The notes under the pieces were generated by a model. That model was not told where the DNA came from. It worked only from the letters and a program-made list of their open reading frames with translations, and did not search any database. Source: Roseitranquillus sp963776845 (GTDB lineage Bacteria > Pseudomonadota > Alphaproteobacteria > Rhodobacterales > Rhodobacteraceae). From it: 64,000 bases of DNA. Every line of letters begins with the position of its first letter. Position 1 is the first letter of the stretch. Shown piece by piece: positions 54,122 through 63,170 of this stretch. Location of the stretch: the NCBI GenBank assembly GCA_963776845.1, contig CAVZOJ010000007.1, forward strand, positions 203,919-267,918, written 5' to 3'. Both the position numbers and the translations under genes were made by a program.

Positions 54122-55500
54122 TTACCATGCGGAGATGCTGCGTGGTGCGGAATCACACCGCGGCGCTTCGCCAGACGCTGCGGTTTCGAGTAGACCCTGC
54201 ACGTCGCCGGCCTGCTCCTGATGGTCGCGCCACCACGCGAGGTACTCGTCGCGGAACCTTGCGAGCAAACTCTCCGTCACGCTGGGCATGACGATCGCAT
54301 GGGCTCTGCCACGATCGCAGGCGAGCTGGTAAGTCCGCACGATCGCCTCGCTGGGCTCGGGGAAAACGACCGTGAGGGCGTGCGGGTTATGCAGGGTGGG
54401 CACGCCGGCCGCGCGCAGTTCAGTCGTGAGCCGCGCCGCTCGCTCGAGGCAGGCGCGGGCGTCCGACCGAAAGCCGGCGACGCCTTGGCCGATGAGGCGC
54501 GACCAGATCGAGACTACGGCGTGGCCGTTGCGCGACCCCATTAGTGTGGTGTCGTTCGACCGCAGGTAGGCGATGGCGGAGGCGATACGCTCGACGTGTC
54601 GCCGCCGCGCCACGAGGACGCCGCAGGGCATCGGCGTTCCGATCATCTTGTGGCCGGAGGTGGAGATGCTGTCGATCGCGTGCCGGAAACTCGGGCGGAT
54701 GCCGAACGGAACGTCGTCCAGGAACGGGAGCACCATCGCGTTCAGGGCCCCGTCGACAAGCACGAAGCGGCGGTCGGGTCCGATGCCGGCGGCGTCGAGG
54801 CAGGCCAGGACACCGCCGATGTCGTCGTGGGCGCCCTTGACCGTAGTGCCGCAGGTGAGGGCGACGATCACGGGCCGGTCAAGGAGCGCGACGGCTTCGG
54901 CCAGCGCCTCCAGATCGATCGCTCCGTCGGACGTGCAGCCGATCGATACCGTCTCCATCCTCAGGATGCGCGCCGCCTTGGGGACAGAGTAGTGCGCCTC
55001 GCTGCTGTGGATCAGCACGGCGTCGGGAAAGGCCTCGCGCGCAAGGTAGAGCGCCCAGAGATTCCCTTCCGTGCCGCTCGCGCCGACCGAACCCCAGAAG
55101 TCGCCATGCTCGCCGCACTCCCACAGGTCCATGAGCCAGGCAGCGACCTCACGCTCGAGTCCGCAGACCTCCGACGCGAAGTGCGAACCCACGTACGGAT
55201 CGCCGAGATTGTTGATGAGGTAGCCGCCGAGCCCCGTTGTCGCGGGCGCTGCGAGCGCCGTGAGATTGTACGGATACCCGAGGTGCGTCGCATGGGCGCT
55301 GCGGATCGCATCTCCGTTTCCCGATGCACCCGGCCGAGGTGGACCGCTGCGACGTCGGGCGGCCGCTCGGTGGTCGCAGGCGACGGGGGCTTCTTGTCCC
55401 GAACATGTAGCGGGACCTCGCAAAACCGGCCGCGCTCGGCGTCGTAGATCACCTCGGTCAGATAGCCTCGGCGATTGATGATACGTCGTGTCGGGGACAT
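54122..55500 (-). pseudogene. hdc: PLP-dependent histidine decarboxylase, one frameshift near the N-terminus
   Basis: Converts histidine to histamine. The PLP lysine is in 'DSISTSGHKMIGTPMPCGVL', and 'SAIAYLRSNDTTLMGSRNGH' and 'GASGTEGNLWALYLAREAFP' match the bacterial group II histidine decarboxylases (e.g. enterobacterial Hdc). The ATG at 55500 has GGAGG seven bases upstream and opens a 50-residue leader ('PTRRIINRRGYLTEVIYD'). The frame changes near 55320 in 'catcgggaaacgg', before 'GDAIRSAHATHLGYPYNL'; one base repairs it, so it may be an error. Repaired length about 459 aa, longer at the N-terminus than Hdc. A related group II decarboxylase substrate cannot be excluded. Confidence 0.78.
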
Positions 55501-55750
55501 TCTCGAACCTCCGGTCCAACCTGCTGCGATCGGAACCGCGATCTTCTGCGTGCTCCTCGCTCGGGATCGATCGCCTGGTTCGCGTCCATCCTCGAGCGCA
55601 CCGCAAGATTGAGCGAGCGTCCCGGAGTGGCGTCATCCGTTCGGATGATGCAGCGCCGTCAATCGCGGCGATGCGAGGATCGACTCGCTGCGGGAGGGCA
55701 TTCAGGCTACTGTGTGCGTCGGCCCGGTCGATCCGGGCCGAGGGCTGCTC

Positions 55751-57613
55751 ATGGAAGAGGACCTGCACCAGGCGGACGTCGCGCTGCGGCTCAAAACCGT
55801 GGATGCCGTCTATGGGGCGGTGCTCGAGCCGGCTCATTATACCGCCATCATTGAGGCCGTGAACGCGCTCTTCGCCGACGGCGTCACCAGGGACGGGGAT
55901 GTCGCGCCGGTCGCGGCCCACCTCGCCAGCCTCGCGACTCACGTGACGAGCGCCTCCCGGCTCTTCGAGATGACCCAGCCCGAGCGGCGGAGCCGTCTTC
56001 AGGGCCTCCTCGCCGCCAAGCCCTTCGCCGCAATGGCCGCGACGGAAGCCGGACAGGTGGTGATGTCGAACCCAGCGGCCACCGAGATGCTCGGTGCGCT
56101 CGACAGGGTCGACGGCCTGCCGCTTCGGGCCGATGCGCATGCCGAGGTCAGAACCTTTCTCAAGACCGTGAGCCGGTCGGGCACGGCCGCGCCAGTCGTC
56201 GTCAGCGGCTGGAGTTCGGCGGGTGATCGCGCCCTTCTCTTCGTCCTGCAGGTGATCGACGTACGATGGCAGGACTTCGGCGATGTCGACGAACGGCGAC
56301 GGCCAAGCGGCCCGGTCGTACTCGTCAAGTCGACGGAGACGCGGCTCTCGTCTCACGTCTGGCGCCTGACCGATGCGGCCTTCGGCCTCACTGCCGCCGA
56401 GCAGGACATCGTGCGAGAACTAACGAACGGTCTCTCCCTGAGGGAGATAGCGAGCCGCCGCTCGCGATCACTGAACACGATCAAAACCCAGCTCAGGGCG
56501 GTGCTGGCGAAGACCGGCACGCGGACGCAAGGCCAGCTCCTTTGCATGGTAACAGCGCTCGCACATCTCGCGGAAGCTTCGGAGCCGCTTTCCTACGTGG
56601 GCGATCCACTCTGCGCGCCGCGCCGCGGCAGCGTCGTGCTCCGCTCAGCAGCTCTCCTCAAAGGAGGAACGTTGAAGTACGTGGAGATGGGCGCCCGCGA
56701 TGGCCGGCCGGTGTTGCTTCTTGCGCCAACCAACCGACCGGACTTCACGAGCGACGTGGTCGACGCCCTTTTCGACCGGAACCTGCGCGTCATCTGTCCG
56801 GTCCGCCCCGGCTCGTGGGGCACGCCACGCTGGCCCCAGTGCAGTCCCCGTACAGCGGCGCCTCTGTTCTTTTCGCTGCTCGACGAGCTGTCGCTCGGGC
56901 GCGTCGTCCTCGCCGGCCTGCGAACCGGGGGCGCCTACGCAGTCGAACTCGCGCAACAGGCTCCCGACCGCTTCCGCGGGCTACTTCTGATCGACACCGG
57001 CGCACCGCTCGACCGCATGTCGAAGTTCGTGTCGATGCCGCCATGGCCGAGGTCCCTGTACACCACGGCGCGCCTCTTTCCGGAACTGCTGATCCTGCCG
57101 TTTCGGTACTGCGCGTCGGACTTCTACGCGAGCAAACAAGGCGAGCGGCGCGCCATCGAGACGTTCTACCGCGACAGCCCGACCGACGAACACCTCCTGC
57201 GCGATCGCAGATACTACCAGATCGCGCGACAAAACCTTGCGTACTACTTCGAGAACCCTGACCAGGTTGCGCGCGATATCGGTTTCTGGGCGCGCGACTG
57301 GTCGCGAGATCTGGAAGACGTAGCCGGCAGAATGGCTGTCCGTTTCCTCCACGGTTCTGAGAACACCGCTTTCCCTGCCCGTGACTTGATCACCCTCTGC
57401 GAGCAGAACGGACGAGCCTCGGCCCGTGTCGTCGCAGGCACCGCGATGTTCCTCATTTACCAGATGCCTGACATCTTTGCGGACGAGCTCGATCGCGTGG
57501 AGAGCATGCTCGATCGAGCCTCAGGTCCCTTGTTGGCTGCCAGTTCCGAGCCCTCGATCCTTGTACCTGCACACCGTAACGAGCCCGAAGCACGTCCGCT
57601 CTCCTTCGGCTAA
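55751..57613 (+). CDS. LuxR-type regulator with alpha/beta-hydrolase-fold domain
   Basis: 620 aa from ATG 55751. Residues 1-200 resemble a PAS-like sensor ('GQVVMSNPAATEMLGALDRV'). A LuxR helix-turn-helix is at about 208-265 ('LTAAEQDIVRELTNGLSLRE', 'SLNTIKTQLRAVLAKTGTRT'). The rest has an alpha/beta-hydrolase fold ('LDELSLGRVVLAGLRTGGAY', 'GLLLIDTGAPLD', 'FLHGSENTAFP'). At the nucleophile elbow the expected G-x-S-x-G reads G-L-R-T-G, with Arg at residue 391, so catalysis is unlikely and ligand sensing more probable. Divergent from the histidine decarboxylase gene across 250 bases, which is its likely target. Confidence 0.88.
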   Translation: MEEDLHQADVALRLKTVDAVYGAVLEPAHYTAIIEAVNALFADGVTRDGDVAPVAAHLASLATHVTSASRLFEMTQPERRSRLQGLLAAKPFAAMAATEAGQVVMSNPAATEMLGALDRVDGLPLRADAHAEVRTFLKTVSRSGTAAPVVVSGWSSAGDRALLFVLQVIDVRWQDFGDVDERRRPSGPVVLVKSTETRLSSHVWRLTDAAFGLTAAEQDIVRELTNGLSLREIASRRSRSLNTIKTQLRAVLAKTGTRTQGQLLCMVTALAHLAEASEPLSYVGDPLCAPRRGSVVLRSAALLKGGTLKYVEMGARDGRPVLLLAPTNRPDFTSDVVDALFDRNLRVICPVRPGSWGTPRWPQCSPRTAAPLFFSLLDELSLGRVVLAGLRTGGAYAVELAQQAPDRFRGLLLIDTGAPLDRMSKFVSMPPWPRSLYTTARLFPELLILPFRYCASDFYASKQGERRAIETFYRDSPTDEHLLRDRRYYQIARQNLAYYFENPDQVARDIGFWARDWSRDLEDVAGRMAVRFLHGSENTAFPARDLITLCEQNGRASARVVAGTAMFLIYQMPDIFADELDRVESMLDRASGPLLAASSEPSILVPAHRNEPEARPLSFG

Positions 57614-58001
57614 CAATGAGTTGCCCACGGGCGGCCTGCCCAGTCCAGCCAGGGCGACAGGTGGAAGAGGGTCGCCAGCACATCGCGGTCATGTCGTGGA
57701 TTGGCAGGATGATCGGCTCAGGGGAGCAGAGCGCAATCCGCGCGTTCCTCGCTGATCACCGCATGAGCGCGAAGGCCGGCGCGGCCGCGAGTGTCGGTCC
57801 GTGGGCCCCATCTGCGCATCGCCGCGTGTCGACGAAGTAGATGCGGAAGACCCAATCACCGTCGCGGCAGAACGCGTTCGGTGCATGCCACTCGCGAAGC
57901 CGAAATCGGCGCCTGGGGCGCGCGCGAGTTGAAGACACAGTTTCGTGTCGCGGGCGTTGCCGTGGGCGAAAAGACGCGACCGGGTCGACGGCGTCCGCAG
58001 G
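57614..58001. other. About 390 bases, possible minus-strand gene remnant
   Basis: A minus-strand frame at 57756-57938 contains 'LREWHAPNAFCRDGDWVFRI', then 'YFVDTRRCADGAHG', which looks like real protein sequence, but both ends are lost and I do not recognise it. Nothing else seen. Confidence 0.35.
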
Positions 58002-58940
58002 TCACGGGTTCGGCGGCGTCGCCTCCAGTGGAAGAAGTATCGCCGCGATCCGTTGGCGAAGCCATTCGTGGTTCGAGGTGGAGCGTCGGTGCCAGATCAT
58101 GGAGAGCCGGACCGGGTCGATCGGCATCGGCGGCCGGTAGGTCTCCAGTCCCAGCCGACCAGCCATTCGCTCGGCGAACTGGTGCGGGACGAGGGCGAGA
58201 AGCTCGCTCTGCGAGACGGCGCCGCAGACGCCGGCGAAGAACGGAAGCGTCACGACGACGCGCCGCTCGGCCCAGCCGGGCAAGCGCCCCGTCTCCCACC
58301 GAACGCAGCTTTCCCTCTGGCGAGAACAGGGCGTGGCCGAGGTCGCAGTAGAGGTCGAGCGGCAGCACCCCGCCCGGCTGCACGCCCGCCTCCGCTATTG
58401 CGCCGTGCCCGACCCGCGCCACGACGACGTAGGACGAGGCGAAGACCGGCTGCTGATCGATCCAGTCGGGCAGTTCCATCTCGGGCACGAGGGCGAGATC
58501 GACCTCGTACCGCTCCAGAGTCGCGGCGTGGTTCTCCGGGACGAGATCGAGCAGCTGCAGGCGCATCGCCGGCGCGCTCGAGGCGATGTCCCGCACCAGG
58601 TCCGGAACGAGGAACTCTGAGAAGAAATCCGCGCCCAAGATCTTGAAGATGGTGTCGGATTGCGCGGGATCGAACGGCCCCGGCCCGTCGAGAGCGTGAC
58701 GACCTCGTCAAGCAGCCGGCGCAGCGGCAGCTTGAGGTCGCGGGCGAAGTCGGTCCGGACAAGGCCGCCGCCTTGACGAACGAAAAGCGGGTCGCCGAGC
58801 GCGTGCCGGAGGCGCGAGAGCGCAGCCGAGACGGCAGGTTGGCTCAAGCCGATCCTGTCGCCGGCCCGCACGGCCGAGCCTTCGTGCAGCAGCGCGTCGA
58901 GAACGCGGAGCAGGTTGAGGTCGAAGCTCGCCCAATTCAT
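58002..58940 (-). pseudogene. LysR-family regulator, two frameshifts
   Basis: Starts MNWASFDLNLLRVLDALLHE at 58940; 'LSQPAVSAALSRLRHALGDP' is the LysR HTH. The frame changes near 58680 (after 'TLSTGRGRS'; 'DFFSEFLVPDLVRDIASSAP' continues in another frame) and near 58290 ('LFSPEGKLRSVGD' to 'GWAERRVVVTLPFFAGVCGA'). The C-terminal 'PMPIDPVRLSMIWHRRSTSN', 'HEWLRQRIAAI' is typical of NodD/PcpR-like LysR proteins. About 305 aa if repaired. Divergent from the cupin gene, its probable target. Confidence 0.8.
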
Positions 58941-59113
58941 CCGGCGAATAGCTACCATACCGTCGTTCGATTTCCGATATGCCGCCGCATCCGGCATGGT
59001 CGTGATCGCACCGGGGCCCGCGAAGTCCCGGTTCCCGCAAACCCCGATCGTCCTGCCGGCAGGTCGTTTGCGCCTGCCGGGCGTCGTGACGATCCGTTCC
59101 TGGAGATGCAGCG

Positions 59114-59557
59114 ATGAAAGACCTCGTGACCGATCCCGCCACGCACGTCTGGATGGGCACCACGTTCCGCACCCTGACTGGCCCCGCCGACAGCGGCGGG
59201 ATTTTTTCGGTAATCGACAGCACCGCTCCGGTAGGCTTCGGACCGCCGCGCCACGTGCACACGGGCGAGGACGAAGTCCTCGTGATCCTCGGCGGCGAGA
59301 TCGACTGGTGGCTGAGCGGCACCAGCGGCCACGCAGGGCCCGGCGAGGCGCTGTTCATCCCGCGCGGCGCGGAGCATGTCTGGCGCGCCGTCGGGGACGA
59401 GCCCTGCCGCCACCTCATCGTGTTCACGCCCGGCGGCTTCGACGGCTTCTTCGCCGAGATGGCCGAGGCGAGCTACAGCATCCCGGAAGACATGGCGGCG
59501 GTGACGGACAGCGCTGCGCGCCACAACATGGTCTTCACCGGACCGCCGCTGTCGTAG
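59114..59557 (+). CDS. Cupin domain protein
   Basis: 147 aa. 'PPRHVHTGEDEVLVILGGEI' provides the H-x-H-(4)-E first cupin motif and 'GEALFIPRGAEHVW' the second with its His, so a metal-binding cupin. 'FGPPRHVHTGEDE' is typical of quercetinase-like single-domain cupins. ATG 59114 follows 'tggagatgcagcg'. Divergent from the LysR gene across 173 bases. Enzymatic role unknown. Confidence 0.87.
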   Translation: MKDLVTDPATHVWMGTTFRTLTGPADSGGIFSVIDSTAPVGFGPPRHVHTGEDEVLVILGGEIDWWLSGTSGHAGPGEALFIPRGAEHVWRAVGDEPCRHLIVFTPGGFDGFFAEMAEASYSIPEDMAAVTDSAARHNMVFTGPPLS

Positions 59558-59600
59558 CGGCCGTCACGGCGAATGGACAGTCCAGGCCCTTCCACAGCAT

Positions 59601-60551
59601 TCATCGACCCTCGGTCCCGGTGTTCGGCCCGCCTGCCGACGGTTCGGCGGCGGAGGGCCCGAGTTGCTGGCGCAGCCGCGGCACCGCGAAATCGACGAAC
59701 GCCCGGACCTTCGGCGAAAGCACCCGAGGCTGCGGGTAGACGACGTGGATCGGCTCCGGCGGAGGCGCGAATGCGTCGAGCAGCGGAACCAGGCGGCCCG
59801 CCGCCAGGAGTGGCTGAACCATGTAGGACAGCGCCACCGAGATGCCCTCGCCCCGTTCGGCCGCAGCGAGTGCGCCGGCCGCATCGTTGACCCGCAATCT
59901 CGGGCGGAACGACATGGTCGTGACGCGCCCATCCTCGGTGGCGTGCTTCCAATCCTTGCCGGGCATCAGACCGGTCAAGGCGATCAGGTCATGTGCCTTG
60001 AGGTCTTCCGGCCACACGGGTGTCCCACGGTGCGCGAGGTAGTCCGGGGACGCCACGAGAAGGCGCCGCACCTCACCAATCCGCACGGCGATCATCGAGG
60101 AGTTCCGGCAGGGCACCGATCCGTATCGCGACGTCGACGCCTTCGTTCACGAGATTGACGACACGGTCGAGGAGAAGGACCGATGCGGTGATCCGCGGAT
60201 GCTCACGAAGAAAGTCGCTCATCACCTCGACTGCATGCATCCGCCCGAACATCACGGAGGAGGTCATCGTGAGCTGCCCGCTCGGCACGGCTGCCTCCCC
60301 GGCGGCCGTCCGCTCCACCTCCCTGATCTCTTCCAGCAGCCGCCGCGCGCGCTCGAGATAGACCGTGCCGACCTCTGTCAATCTGACCTGTCGAGTGGTC
60401 CGGCTGAGGAGCTGGGCGCCGAGGTGCGACTTGAGCGCAGAGATCGCGCGGCTGACCGCGGGCGGCGACATGCCCAGCCGTGCGCCCGCAGTGGCGAAGG
60501 CGCCAGCCTCGGCGACCCAATCAAGACCTCCATCGCACGCAGGCGGTCCAT
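59601..60551 (-). pseudogene. LysR-family regulator, two frameshifts
   Basis: ATG at 60551 gives MDRLRAMEVLI, but the next bases ('cttgattgggtcgcc') are one base short; 'VAEAGAFATAGARLGMSPPA', 'VSRAISALKSHLGAQLLSRT' (HTH) continues in another frame. A second break near 60100 ('ccggaactcctcg', one base extra) switches to 'SMIAVRIGEVRRLLVASPDY' and on to 'PRVLSPKVRAFVDFAVPRLR'. With both repaired it is a normal LysR protein of about 315 aa of the kind usual in proteobacteria. Target unknown; upstream is the PAP2/haloperoxidase-like gene, divergent. Confidence 0.82.
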
Positions 60552-60704
60552 GGGTCATTCTTCCAGTTTGCGGAACGATCTCTTGCAGCGTTTGCCCATT
60601 CTACCACAGCGGGCACGGGCGCATCATCGAAAGCAGCGCCGCAGCGACATGTGACCCTGCTTGGAGCCCCACCCGCCGCGAGGTGCTTTCGGAAGGAGCG
60701 CCAT

Positions 60705-62095
60705 ATGTCCCGTCTCGACGATTTCTCTCGCGCCTGTCGTTCGGTCACCCTGGCTGGGCTCATCCTGAGTTCGTGCTCGATCGCGACCGCCGAAGAAGGG
60801 CGCCCCGCCGCGTCTCGGCGACACTGGCGGACCTGGGTTCTCGTCTCCCGCGACCAGTACCGGCTGCCGCCGCCGCCCACAGCCAGCGCCACTGCCGTGG
60901 AGGCGGGGGAGCTCGACGCTCTGGCCGCGACCCGTACGCCTGCGCTCCTGGCTCGCGTCGCCTGGTGGAATGCCGCAGCGCCCTCCTATCGGTGGTCGCA
61001 GATCGCGCTGGAGGAAATGCTGAGGAGCGGTCTGAACGCGAACGTGGCCTCGCGTCACCTCGCGCTGCTCCACACCACCCTCGCGGACGCGATGGTTGCA
61101 ACGTGGGACAGCAAGACCGCCTACGAGCGGCCGCGTCCCGCGACCTACGGGGCTGCGATCGCGACGCCGGCGTCTGCATCCTATCCCGACGAGCATGCGG
61201 CCGCTGGTGCGGCGGCCGCCGCGGTGCTGGGCGTGGTCTTCCCGGAGCGTGCTGCCGACTTCGCCCGAATGGCCGAGGAAGCAGCGGAGATGCGCCTCGT
61301 GGCCGGCGTCGCGTATCCCAGCGACGTCGCCGCCGGCGGCGCGCTCGGCCGGCAGGTCGGCCGCCGCGGCCTTGGAGCGGGCGCAGGGCAACGGCTTCGC
61401 CCTACCCTGGACCCGGGACAGGTCCCGGCGGAAACCCGGCTTCTGGAACGGGACGAACCCGGTGATGCCCCAGGCGGCGAGCTGGAGGCCGTGGCTCCTG
61501 GCTTCCCCCGACGAGTTCCGACCCGCACCGCCACCCGCACCAGGACTCGCCCGAACGCGCGGCGGAGATAGCGGGAATCAGCGCCTTCGAGCGCACGCCC
61601 AAGACCAACGCCGCCGCACTCTATTGGGAGGCCGCGGTCGGCGGGCTGAGGAACTTCGAGTACTGGAACGTGCAGGCCGGGCGGCTTCTTCTGGAGTATG
61701 GCCAAGCCTCGGACGCGCCGCGGGCCGCTCGGATCTATGCGCTTCTGAACGCCGCGTTCCACGACGCCGGCGTCGCCTGCTGGGATGCGAAGTACGCCTA
61801 CTGGACGATCCGGCCGGTGCAGCTCGACCCCACCTTCACCACCGTGGTCCAGACGCCGAACCATCCGAGCTATCCCGCTGCGCACGCCTGCTATTCGCTG
61901 ACCGCGGCACTCGTGCTCGCGCACCTCTTCCCGCGTGATGTCGAGGCGCTGACGGCGCTCGGCCGGGAATCCGGCGCAACGCGCATCTGGGCCGGCATCC
62001 ACTACCCGAGCGACGTCGCCGCCGGCCAGCGCCTCGCCGAGCAGGTCGCCGCCCGCGCCATCGAGCGTGCGAAGGCCGATGGCGCAGGTTTCTGA
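60705..62095 (+). pseudogene. PAP2/vanadium-haloperoxidase-like protein, two frameshifts
   Basis: Probably exported ('VTLAGLILSSCSIATAEEGR', lipoprotein-like LSSC). Two related halves: first 'PRPATYGAAIATPASASYPD' with 'EHAAAGA' and 'GVAYPSDVAAG'; second 'YWTIRPVQLDPTF' with 'HPSYPAAHACYSLTAALVLA' and 'WAGIHYPSDVAAGQR'. The second half keeps S-Y-P-x-x-H and the H-Y-P-S-D active site; the first half has AYPSD, lacking that His. Frame breaks at about 61360 (after 'GRQVGRRG') and 61560 (before 'ERAAEIAGISAFERTP'). About 460 aa if repaired. RBS 'ggaaggagcg'. Confidence 0.8.
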
Positions 62096-62145
62096 GCCGG
62101 CTGCCGGCCCGGCCAGCGATCCGATGATCGAAGACGGAGGAGCGA

Positions 62146-62946
62146 ATGGACGTCGAAGCAGAGTTCGACACCTGGAGTGCCGGTGAAGCCTATGAGCGCT
62201 ACATGGGGCGCTGGAGCCGCCGCATCGCGGAGGATTTCGTGCGGTGGCTGGATGTCGCACCAGGACTCGCCCTGGCTCGATGGGAGCTGCGGGACGGGAG
62301 CGCTGAGCGGAGGCATCGCCCAGATCGCGGCGCCATCCTCGGTCTGGCGGTGGACCTTCCCGGGGCTGCCTGGCCTCAGCCACGGTCCACGTCGCCGATC
62401 CGAGGGTCACGTTCGCCCAAGGCGAGGCCGAGAGGCTGCCTGCGAAAGCGGTGCCATCGACGTCATCGTCTCCGGCCTCGCGCTGAATTTCGTCCCGGAT
62501 CCGGTGGCCGCACTGCGCGAGATGCAGCGGGTAACGGCACCGGGCGGCCGCATTGCCTTCTACGTCTGGGACTATCCCGGCCGATCGCCTGCCTTCGTGG
62601 ACGCGTTCTGGCAGGCGGCCGTCGGTCTCGATCCGGATGCCGTCCTCCTGCACGAGGTTCGCCGGTTCTCGATGTGCACCGAGACGCGACTGAGGGCGAT
62701 CCTGACGGAGTCAGGCCTCTCCGAAGCAAGGCTTGATAGGTAGAGGGATGCACCAGCTTCGCCAGCTTCGAGGACTTCAAGGCGTGCACACTGGGCGCCG
62801 GACCTGCTCCCGGCTACTGCAAGAACCTTCGACGCCCGCCAAGCAGCGCTCCGAGATGCGCTGGCGAACCGTTTCGGTCAGGGCGGCGGCATCAGCTTGC
62901 CGGCGGCAGCCTGGGCCGCACAGGCATTCGTATCAGCATCGACGTA
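62146..62946 (+). pseudogene. SAM-dependent methyltransferase, multiple frame changes
   Basis: Begins at ATG 62146 after GGAGGAG: 'SAGEAYERYMGRWSRRIAED', 'FVRWLDVAPGLA', then the SAM loop is in another frame ('GSCGTGALSGGIAQIAAPSS' in place of DVGCGTGALS). 'VIVSGLALNFVPDPVAALRE', 'MQRVTAPGGRIAFYVWDYPG' is intact and continues to 'LTESGLSEARLDR' and a stop at 62741. The expected end follows in other frames ('FASFEDFKACTLGAGPAPGY'). Class I methyltransferase of the UbiE/Methyltransf_11 type; substrate unknown. Confidence 0.78.
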
Positions 62947-63170
62947 ACCGCCACAGCTCGGCCGAAAGACCCCTGCCGGCGCGGGGAACGCGCCGCAGCC
63001 GCCGGCAAGACATCGCCTCTATCCCCCAAGCAAAGCACCTGAGAGAAGGTTCTTGCCGATCAAACCCTTGTGGTGATCAAGGCACAGACCGGAAAATCTC
63101 GGCTCCTTAGTCCGTCATCAAGAAAAATGGCCAAGGTTCCTCGTCGCGCTGGCTGCCGAGTGGAGTATGA

